From positions 1-64,000 of the forward strand of contig JAUHYW010000011.1 of the NCBI GenBank assembly GCA_030426085.1: a stretch of DNA of 64,000 bases, written 5' to 3'. Below are positions 36,201 through 42,066 of this stretch, in pieces. Origin of the DNA: a bacterium (GTDB taxonomy: Bacteria; Myxococcota_A; Bradymonadia; UBA7976; UBA1532). The notes under the pieces are model-generated. The model worked only from the letters and a program-made list of their open reading frames with translations. It did not search any database and had not been told where the DNA came from. How positions within the stretch are numbered: position 1 is the stretch's first letter; every line of letters begins with the position of its first letter. Made by a program: the position numbers and the translations under genes.

Positions 36201-36584
36201 GTCTCCGCACGCGGCCGGCGGCGGCGCGCACGCGCCCCGAGCGTCGCACAGCTCGCCCGCGGCGCACGCCCCGCAGACGCCGCCGCAGCCGTCGTCCCCG
36301 CAGGCCCGTCCGGCGCACGCCGGCGCGCAGGCCGCGCAGCGCCCGTCCGCCGGATCACAGCTCTCGCCGGGCCCGCACCCGCAGTCGTCGGGGCAGGTCG
36401 CGCAGCCCTCGCCCGGGGCGCAGACCCCGTCGCCGCAGACCGCCTCGGGCCCGTTGTCGGGGCCCGGCCGGGCGTCCACCGGCGCCCCGTCCGCCCGGTC
36501 GTCTCCCCCGCCCGGCCCGCCGCCGGTCGGCACGCAGGCCCACGCCCCCAGCGCGAGCGCCGCCATCCACAATCGCCGCAGCAT
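33237..36584 (-). CDS. Large Cys-rich lipoprotein with VWA domain
   Basis: 1115 aa from ATG 36584 behind GGGAGGAGGTG. Lipobox AWAC (C17). Residues ~50-480 are tandem CGDGxCxxGExCxxCPxDC units (over ten), with CAPxCxGRxCGDDGCGGxCGxC insertions. Residues ~495-685 are a VWA domain with intact MIDAS: VDRSSSM, then ...ITDGDE. Another Cys-rich part runs to ~865. The last ~250 residues (ELDGVLYVRGPDGWGG... CFLLGYSSTG) are partly GON-like and end near VTVPVRGPRAP. It is likely an outer-membrane adhesion or ligand-binding protein. It may be co-transcribed with the regulator downstream. Confidence 0.85.
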   Translation of the reverse strand: MLRRLWMAALALGAWACVPTGGGPGGGDDRADGAPVDARPGPDNGPEAVCGDGVCAPGEGCATCPDDCGCGPGESCDPADGRCAACAPACAGRACGDDGCGGVCGACAAGELCDARGACAPPPAACGDGACGDDEDCATCPADCGACCGDGQCGAGESCADCPADCGACCGDGACRPDHGEGCGTCPADCPCPAGQVCDAPAGRCLDDGPRCGDGACGAGESCADCPADCGACCGDGACDPEAGEGCGVCPADCGCPAGEVCDGDRCVPPPAACGDGQCAADESCRTCPADCGACCGDGVCTAGHGEDCGACPADCGCPAGEVCAEGACACAPRCDGRACGDDGCGGLCGECPADADCVDGACAPRARCGDGACDPGEDCAACAADCGCPAGEVCDPAARACACAPRCDGRVCGDDGCGGVCGQCPADADCVDGACAPRCLEDCGPPWTATCTADGFGLRQCAPDPERPGCTAPSRRIPCAEGRACADGACGGGCVVPEVMVLVDRSSSMTAGGRWAFARRALDDMVAGFGRRVRLGARGFPAEAANCAAGAIRVPALDNGAAFEAIPPPAQSAQTPILAAFDAVEPAFGDPDEGEAIVLITDGDETCADEDGVVARVEALRARGVRTFAVGISRQANGELLDRVAVAGGTARDAAPRYYLVEDEAALSAALGDIFARLEVCPCAAGDRRCDGDTRLGCRADLNGFEAVEACDFGCDRDTAACRPLCRPGGAVYACEGDRALACNAAGDGFGPGGEDCALGCAAPGGCFAVCRAGETHCVDADTVETCRADGSGWDAGPCPDICVLAEGACGASGACRPDDLRCDAAGLGLCDAQGAAFELAVECPGTCQVYNGRCPSEVVGDAYELDGVLYVRGPDGWGGVTAIDDWGVLTACFLLGYSSTGRQQARVPGAHPAGRVTYALDCAGAGWLGECEMVRSDRAGRAGDGVDPNCGPPRTGSPACPAEDVSFAYLGEGVHRPYFCRDGCEPSVGLCRAADVDCWQGLGGRCRLLEQEALVVRAFGARPALFDLTLVERTELEVAIFPVLLNQACVGALELAIVDEQGAEVHAAEGRCASLFSTVTLDGGSYDLTLSNPGTDRAYDLWVTVPVRGPRAP

Positions 36585-36635
36585 CGGCTCACCTCCTCCC
36601 GGTCGGCTCCAGCATCGCCCGGATCGCCGGCGCAC

Positions 36636-36653
36636 GATGTGACCAGATGTGAC
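36636..36653. promoter_or_regulatory. Direct repeats GATGTGAC with 10-bp period
   Basis: GATGTGAC at 36636-36643 and 36646-36653 lie 52-70 bp upstream of the VWA lipoprotein start, on the same DNA face. SARP/OmpR-type wHTH regulators bind direct repeats at one-turn spacing, and such a regulator is encoded in the same operon (33218). The link is inference. Confidence 0.35.
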
Positions 36654-36654
36654 G

Positions 36655-36695
36655 GCGCGGCGCCGGGCCGAAGCGCGACCGGCCCGGCGCCGCGC
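36655..36695. other. Perfect 15-bp inverted repeat (hairpin) between divergent genes
   Basis: Arms at 36655-36669 and 36681-36695 (GCGCGGCGCCGGGCC and complement) around an 11-nt loop. It sits just beside the direct repeats and 140 bp before the P450 start. It is not at a gene end, so a terminator role is unlikely; cruciform, insulator or regulator site are options. Confidence 0.5.
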
Positions 36696-36800
36696 CCGCA
36701 TCCGGGTCACCGAACGCCGGGGTTGGTCCCATCCTCGGGGGTATTTCGCCGGTGGACGACCTACCGAATCAGGAAGTGCGCCAGTCGAGTCACGAATCGC

Positions 36801-36830
36801 TTGACGGCGGCCCCTCCGTCGGCGGATACA
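36801..36830 (+). promoter_or_regulatory. Strong sigma70-like promoter, leaderless spacing for P450
   Basis: TTGACG at 36801-36806, an 18-bp spacer and GATACA at 36825-36830. The -10 ends 7 nt before ATG 36838, and no ribosome site is present. It is the best promoter match seen in the window. Confidence 0.55.
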
Positions 36831-36837
36831 ACCGGTC

Positions 36838-38160
36838 ATGATCCCCGACTTGAGACACATTCCGGGGGTGAACGGGCTGCCCCTCATCGGCAACATCCCC
36901 TCGCTCGTCTTCGACAACACCGCGTTCGTATCCGCGCTGTACGCGGCCCACGGCCCCGTGTCCCGGGCCCGGGGCGTCGCCGGGGTTCAGGTGGTCGCGG
37001 TGGGCCCCGAGGCGGCCGGCGCGGTGCTCGGCGACCGGGGCGAGGTGTGGTCCGCCGAGCTGGGCATGGGGCCGTTCTTCGCCGAGCTGTTCCCCGAGAC
37101 GCTGATGGTGCTCGACGGTGAAGCCCACCGCCGCCACCGGGCCATCATGCACGGGGCCTTCGCCCCCGCCGCGCTGCGGCGCTACCTGCCCCGGGTCGAC
37201 GCCTGTCTGGCGGCCGTGCTCGCGCGCTGGCGGGGCGACCTCGACGTCTATCGGGCGTCCCGGGCGCTGACCCTGGCCCTGGCCGACGAGGTCTTCCTCG
37301 GCCTCGGGGCCCACCCCGACCGGCGGCGCATCGGGCGGGCGCTGGTCGACATGATCTCGGCCACCGCGGCGGTGATCCGGCGCCCGCTGCCGTTCACCCG
37401 CTATCGGCGGGGGCAGAAGGGGCGGCGGGTGATCGAGGCGGCGCTGCGGCCGATGATCGCCGCCCGGCGCCGGGCGGCCGATCCGGGGGACGATCTGCTG
37501 GGGCTGCTCGTCGGCGCCCGGGACGAGGGCGGTGATCGCTTCACCGACGACGAGGTCTTCAACCACACCGCGTTCATGTGGCTGGCGGCCCACGACACGC
37601 TGACCACCGCGTTCAGCGCCCTGTGCGACCACCTGGCCCACGCCCCCCGCTGGCAGGAGTCGCTGCGGGCCGAGGTCCGCGCCATCCCCCCCGACGGGGC
37701 GACCGAGGCGGCGCTGTCGGGCCAGCCGCTGTGTGACCGGGCGCTGCGCGAGGCGCTGCGGTTGCATCCGCCGGTGGGTGTCCTGCCCCGCCGCGCCCGG
37801 CGGGACACCGAGCTGCTCGGGCATCGCATCCCCCGGGGGGCGCCGGTCTTCGTCAACATCGCCCTCACCCACCGGCTGCCCGATGTCTGGCCCGACCCCG
37901 ATCGCTTCGACCCCGACCGCTTCGCGCCCGATGCGCCGCCCCGGCCCCGGTTCTCGTGGATCCCGTACGGCAGCGGGCCCCACACCTGCCTCGGCGCCCG
38001 CCACTCGGCGATGGTCAGCCGGGTCTTCCTGCGCCACCTGCTGACCCGGGTCCGCCTCGAGCCGCGCGCCGCGCGCCGCCCGCGGTGGACCGTGGTGCCC
38101 ATCAACCGCCCCCGGGGCGGGGTCCGGCTGCGGTTGGCGCCGCTCGACGCCGGGGGGTGA
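36838..38160 (+). CDS. Cytochrome P450
   Basis: 440 aa, normal for soluble bacterial P450s. Haem-binding loop FSWIPYGSGPHTCLG with C384 as thiolate ligand. K-helix EALRLHP (ExxR) is present. I-helix MWLAAHDTLTT holds Asp-Thr but has Ala-His where the oxygen-groove Gly is usual. PDRFDPDRFAP is the meander region. No membrane anchor. No ferredoxin or reductase gene is near. CYP family is not assigned; the sterol/fatty-acid-like N-terminus (IPGVNGLPLIGNIPSL) resembles class II-like myxobacterial P450s. Substrate unknown. Confidence 0.92.
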   Translation: MIPDLRHIPGVNGLPLIGNIPSLVFDNTAFVSALYAAHGPVSRARGVAGVQVVAVGPEAAGAVLGDRGEVWSAELGMGPFFAELFPETLMVLDGEAHRRHRAIMHGAFAPAALRRYLPRVDACLAAVLARWRGDLDVYRASRALTLALADEVFLGLGAHPDRRRIGRALVDMISATAAVIRRPLPFTRYRRGQKGRRVIEAALRPMIAARRRAADPGDDLLGLLVGARDEGGDRFTDDEVFNHTAFMWLAAHDTLTTAFSALCDHLAHAPRWQESLRAEVRAIPPDGATEAALSGQPLCDRALREALRLHPPVGVLPRRARRDTELLGHRIPRGAPVFVNIALTHRLPDVWPDPDRFDPDRFAPDAPPRPRFSWIPYGSGPHTCLGARHSAMVSRVFLRHLLTRVRLEPRAARRPRWTVVPINRPRGGVRLRLAPLDAGG

Positions 38161-38256
38161 GGCTCAGCGGCCCGCCGGGTCGGACCGGTCGGCGCGGATG
38201 ACCGGCGATCGGGTCCCCGGCGGGCTGATATCGTGGCGGCACGCACGGGAGGGATC

Positions 38257-40539
38257 ATGCGGCAGACGACGGGGCGACGAGCGATGGGTCGACGGGCGGC
38301 GGCGGGCGCGGTGGCGCTGGTGGGGCTGGCGCTGCTGCTGCCGGCGGCGGCCCACGCCCAGCTCGCCCAGATCGAGCTGGGGCTGAAGCTGCGGGGCTAC
38401 TACGGCAAGGGCAAGTTCATCTACAACTCACCCAAGTATCAGACCAACTACGACGACTGTCGGGCCCGAGGCGAGAGCGACGAGTTCTGCCGCACGCTGG
38501 TCGGCATCTGCATCGCCCAGGAGCAGCCGTTCTTCGGCGGCCCCTACGCCGGCCTGTTCCGGGGGCTGGGGCTCAATCAGGTCTTCAAGCTCGACTGCGG
38601 CAGTCAGGAGTGCTTCCAGTGCTGCCATGTGCCGGGCCAGCCATGCCACACCTCGTTCGTGGGCTTCCCGGTGATCAACTGCAACGAGCGCTACGGCGCC
38701 GGCACCCGGCCGGCGGGCATGACCCTGGTCACCGATCCCGATCCGATGCCCGGCGAGGCGTGCCTGACCATCCCCCAGACCTGTGATCACATCCCCATCT
38801 GCGCCGCCGAGCTGTCGGAGTATGCCGACCTGCGCCAGCGGCTCGACGCCGGCGAGGATCACCCGATCACGATGCCCGGGGCCGCCGAGAATCGGGCCCG
38901 GCAGTTCGCCCGCCTGCTCGGCGAGAAGTGGTGCGGCGCGATCGACCGGTTCCACACCGGGCTGCCCCGGGATCCCGAGATCCCGTCGCTGGAGCGGGTG
39001 GGTGACATCCAGGACTTCCTCACCGGGCGGGGCTGCGAGGGCTGGCGGGCCAACGTCGGCGCGGTGTTCCCCTTCGACTGGACCGCCGAGGCGTTCGCGG
39101 TGCGGGGCGAGGACGGCGAGGTCCTGCCGGCCAGCTCGCATCGCAACGCGCTGTGCCAGTGGGGGCTCTTCCGGGCGCTGGAGTCGGTGCCCGGCCTCGG
39201 CGAGCGGCTGACCGCGGTCGAGTCCACCGTGTGGCCCGATGTGCTGCGCGACCTGTACCTCGACCGGGTCGACGACCCCGACGCGGCCATCCTGCGCCAC
39301 GCCAGCCCGGTCGTGCTCGACCTGCTGCGCTGCGTGCCGACCATCTATGATCACCGGCTGCTGGCGGTGCCGCTCGACGGCGAGGAGGGGGCCGATCGGG
39401 TCTTCAACGGCTGCGATCTCGGCCGGGCGCCGCGGGTGTTCCTCGACGCGGCGTCGCTCGGCGATGGGCGGGTGGCCCTGGACGTGGAGGTGCGCGATCC
39501 CGAAGCCGGCGGCCCGCACGAGGCGGTCATCCCGCTGACGATCTTCTGGGGCGACGGCCGGGTGAGCCTCGAGGAGGTGGCGGCCGGCGGGGGCACCGCC
39601 CGCTTCGAACACGCCTACGACGCGCCCGGGGCCCGCACGGTCATGGCCATGGCCGAGAACACCTCCGGGCTGCGCGGCTTCGGCGCGGCCATCGCCGAGG
39701 TCGAGGGCGCCGGAGCCCCGGCCGGGCCGGTGGTGGTCTCCGAGCTGCGGCTGGTGGACGTCGAGGCCCGGGTCGACACCCTCACTGGCAACGCCCGCAC
39801 GCTCTCGGTCTCGATCGAGGGTCACGACGCCTCGACCGATCTGAGCTATCGCCTGGGGCTGACCCCCGCCCGTCAGATCGACCTGTTCGGGCCCACCGAT
39901 CTGGGCACCTGGATCGCGTACAACACCGGCGCGGCGCCTATCGATCGGTTCATCCTGCGGTTCCGCTGGCGGGAGGGCTTCTACACCGGTCTGCGGGCGG
40001 TGACCCTGCACCCGGGGCGCATCGAGATGCACGTGCTCGACACCGCCACCGGGGAGAGCGTGCCGATCGAGGTGCCCATCGGCCCCGATACGATCCGGGC
40101 CTTCCCCGCTGGCGAGATGGAGCCTCTGCCGCCGGAGGCGCTGACCGACGAGGAGGGCAACTTCCGGCTGGTGCTGCACGATCGCGATCGGCGCATCGGG
40201 CTCATCACGATCGCCGTGCCCCAGGATCTGCTGGCGGCGCAGGCGCCGGGGCCGATGGCCGAGGACCACGACCCATTGAACGAGGAGAGCTGGTTCGAGG
40301 ACCGCCCGGGGCAGTTCGTGGCCGTGGGTCGGGGGCCGGACGCCGGGCTGCCCGACGTGGGCCCCATGGCGGTCGACGGCGGGGTGCCCGGGGATGTGCC
40401 TGGCACCGATGGAGGCGAGAGCGGCGACGACGGCGGGGCCACCGGCTGTGCGGTGCGTCGCGGCGGTGGCCCGGGTGCCTGGGGGCTCGCCTGGCTTCTG
40501 CTCGGGGCCCTGGGGGTGCGCGCCCGCCGCCGTGGCTGA
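38257..40539 (+). CDS. Exported Cys-rich protein with PKD-like domain and MYXO-CTERM-like tail
   Basis: 760 aa from ATG 38257 after GGGAGGG; GTG 38233 is a poorer start. Signal peptide ends near AAAHAQ. The N-terminal ~300 residues are Cys-rich (CFQCCHVPGQPCH, CNERYG) and unrecognised. About residues 395-470 have a PKD-like beta pattern (ITIFWGDGR..., FEHAYDAPGARTV). The C-terminus has Asp-Gly-rich linker, then GCAVRRGGG, a hydrophobic helix and RARRRG. This is the layout of MYXO-CTERM sorting signals, which direct proteins to the outer surface in myxobacteria. It is a likely surface protein; no enzymatic role is seen. Confidence 0.75.
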   Translation: MRQTTGRRAMGRRAAAGAVALVGLALLLPAAAHAQLAQIELGLKLRGYYGKGKFIYNSPKYQTNYDDCRARGESDEFCRTLVGICIAQEQPFFGGPYAGLFRGLGLNQVFKLDCGSQECFQCCHVPGQPCHTSFVGFPVINCNERYGAGTRPAGMTLVTDPDPMPGEACLTIPQTCDHIPICAAELSEYADLRQRLDAGEDHPITMPGAAENRARQFARLLGEKWCGAIDRFHTGLPRDPEIPSLERVGDIQDFLTGRGCEGWRANVGAVFPFDWTAEAFAVRGEDGEVLPASSHRNALCQWGLFRALESVPGLGERLTAVESTVWPDVLRDLYLDRVDDPDAAILRHASPVVLDLLRCVPTIYDHRLLAVPLDGEEGADRVFNGCDLGRAPRVFLDAASLGDGRVALDVEVRDPEAGGPHEAVIPLTIFWGDGRVSLEEVAAGGGTARFEHAYDAPGARTVMAMAENTSGLRGFGAAIAEVEGAGAPAGPVVVSELRLVDVEARVDTLTGNARTLSVSIEGHDASTDLSYRLGLTPARQIDLFGPTDLGTWIAYNTGAAPIDRFILRFRWREGFYTGLRAVTLHPGRIEMHVLDTATGESVPIEVPIGPDTIRAFPAGEMEPLPPEALTDEEGNFRLVLHDRDRRIGLITIAVPQDLLAAQAPGPMAEDHDPLNEESWFEDRPGQFVAVGRGPDAGLPDVGPMAVDGGVPGDVPGTDGGESGDDGGATGCAVRRGGGPGAWGLAWLLLGALGVRARRRG

Positions 40540-40759
40540 GGAGGCCGAAAACGCAGCAGCCAGACCCTGAGTCCGGCCGTGCTCGCTGGCCCGATTCGTC
40601 GATTGCGGCGTTGCTCGATCTGCCCTCGCCTCCAGCAGCGTCTGCGTCTCGCGCCTCGACGATCGGCCTGCGTGATCGCTGGTCATCTTCGATGTCCGGC
40701 CGCTTCAATTGGTCGGCTGCGCGAGAAAGTGCGCAACAATCGCCGCCGCTGATCGATGA

Positions 40760-40782
40760 GACCTCTGAAGACGTCGGAGGTC
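40760..40782 (+). promoter_or_regulatory. Hairpin masking the transposase ribosome site
   Basis: GACCTC (40760-40765) pairs with GAGGTC (40777-40782) around an 11-nt loop. The 3' arm contains the GGAGG of the Shine-Dalgarno five nt before ATG 40786. Such masking keeps translation low from read-through mRNA, as known for some insertion sequences. Confidence 0.4.
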
Positions 40783-40785
40783 GAG

Positions 40786-41727
40786 ATGGGTCGACAGTTG
40801 AGGTATATGGCACACGGCTTTCAGCCGGTGGAGCTGACGTGGACGTGCGCCCAGGCGCGGTATCTGATGCGCCCGGGGCGGGAGGCCAACCGGCGCATCG
40901 TCGGCGTGATCGGGCAGGCGATGCGGTTGCACGGCGACGATGTGCTGCTGTACTTCGCGGGGGGCACCTGCAACCACATCCACATCGTCGCCGCTTTCCG
41001 GGATGCCGAGGCCAAGGCCAGGTGGGTCTGCCACGTCCGGACGAACCTGTCGAAGGAGCTGGGCGCCCTCTACGACTGGCGCGGCTGTCATTGGGAGCGG
41101 CGGTCGAGCGACATCGCGATCCTCGACGAGGCGACGCTGTTCGAGCGGCTCGTGTATCTGGCGGGGCAGGCGACGAAAGCGGGGTTGGTCCGTCGGGCAG
41201 CGGACTGGCCGGGGGTGCCTTGGATCCAGGCGGTGACCGAGGGCCGGCCGCTGGTCGGCGTGTGGTACGACCGGACGCGGCTGCACCGTCTGCGCATGGC
41301 GTGGGCGGCCCGGCCGAAGAGCAAGCGCGGGCGGCGGCCGGCGCTGGCCGACGTCGCCGAGACGCGGGTCGTGGAGCTGACGCCGCCGCCGATGTGGGCC
41401 GAGTCGAGCGAGGGCGAGCTGCGAGCCCGGTGGCGCGAGGTGATCGAGGTGGCCGAGGCGCGCTACCCGGCGCCGGGGCGGGTCTTGGGGCCGGCGGGGG
41501 TGCTGCGGGTCAGGCCGCACGACCGGCCGCAGAGGAGCAAGCGCGGCCCGGCGCCGGCGGTGCATGCGAGCAGCCGGGCGCAGCGGCTCGCGTGGCGGGA
41601 GGCGTATCGGGCGTTCGTCGAGACGTATCAGGCCGCGATGAAGGCGCTGCGGGCGGGGATCGAAGGGTGCGGGTTCCCGCCCGAAGGGTGTCGGCCGGTG
41701 CGCATGGCGCCGGCGCCCGGGGGATAG
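40786..41727 (+). CDS. Y1 (HUH) transposase, RAYT/TnpA-REP type
   Basis: 313 aa from ATG 40786 (GGAGG 5 nt upstream); ATG 40756 is in frame but lies before the hairpin. Residues ~15-150 are a Y1_Tnp fold: CNHIHIVAAF provides the HxH metal motif, WERRSSDIAILDE follows, and LVYLAGQATKAGLV carries the likely catalytic Tyr. The pattern WPGV...L.G.W.DRT is shared with many myxobacterial single-copy REP-associated transposases. No TnpB is adjacent. RAYTs mobilise or maintain REP sequences. The tandem stem-forming repeats at 41965-42065 lie 240 bp downstream. Confidence 0.85.
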   Translation: MGRQLRYMAHGFQPVELTWTCAQARYLMRPGREANRRIVGVIGQAMRLHGDDVLLYFAGGTCNHIHIVAAFRDAEAKARWVCHVRTNLSKELGALYDWRGCHWERRSSDIAILDEATLFERLVYLAGQATKAGLVRRAADWPGVPWIQAVTEGRPLVGVWYDRTRLHRLRMAWAARPKSKRGRRPALADVAETRVVELTPPPMWAESSEGELRARWREVIEVAEARYPAPGRVLGPAGVLRVRPHDRPQRSKRGPAPAVHASSRAQRLAWREAYRAFVETYQAAMKALRAGIEGCGFPPEGCRPVRMAPAPGG

Positions 41728-42066
41728 TCGCCGCCGAGGCCGCGCGGTGCGGTCATGGAGCAGGTGTCGGTGGCGCCCCGGGCGCAGGGGGTCTGGTGCG
41801 TCTGGGCTTGCTCGTCGAGACCGCCGAAGTGGGCCATCGGCGCTCTGGCGGGTCGGGTGAGAACCGGAAACGGGTCAGTCCGGGTCGAGGCGTACGGAGC
41901 GCCGGCCCAGACTCGGGGCCGAACACCATCATCGAGTCCGGTCAAAGCCGGTCAAAGACCAACGCTCTACAGGTGGTAGACACCCTCATTTCCGGTGGTA
42001 GACACCCTCATTTCCCTCTACAGGTGGTAGACACCCTCATTTCCGGTGGTAGACACCCTTATTCCC
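41728..42066. other. Intergenic region between transposase and repeat lipoprotein gene
   Basis: 339 bp with no convincing gene. The first ~200 bp show no clear feature. At 41939-41958 CCGGTCAAAG occurs twice in tandem. At 41965-42065 a compound repeat array is present, ending 2 bp before the stop of the minus-strand gene. The region may contain the end of a small mobile element. Confidence 0.6.
41965..42065. repeat. Compound tandem repeat, REP-like stem units
   Basis: A 22-bp unit (GGTGGTAGACACCCTCATTT, then CC) occurs at 41972, 41994, 42023 and, shortened to 21 bp, 42045. Each pair is led by CTCTACA, so a 51-bp unit is itself duplicated. CACC and GGTG flank CTCATTTCC, so each unit can form a small stem, and each has GTAG at the foot, as in REP elements. 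Confidence 0.7.

Noticed and set aside
30399-37121. A 2240-codon open frame on the plus strand
   Set aside because: It lies opposite the STAND regulator and the VWA lipoprotein, both with strong motifs. Its Arg/Gly/Pro/Ala composition and lack of domains are those of antisense frames in GC-rich DNA.
41965-42065. 22-bp repeats as a CRISPR
   Set aside because: Units are contiguous in pairs with only a 7-bp separator, so there are no spacers; no cas genes.
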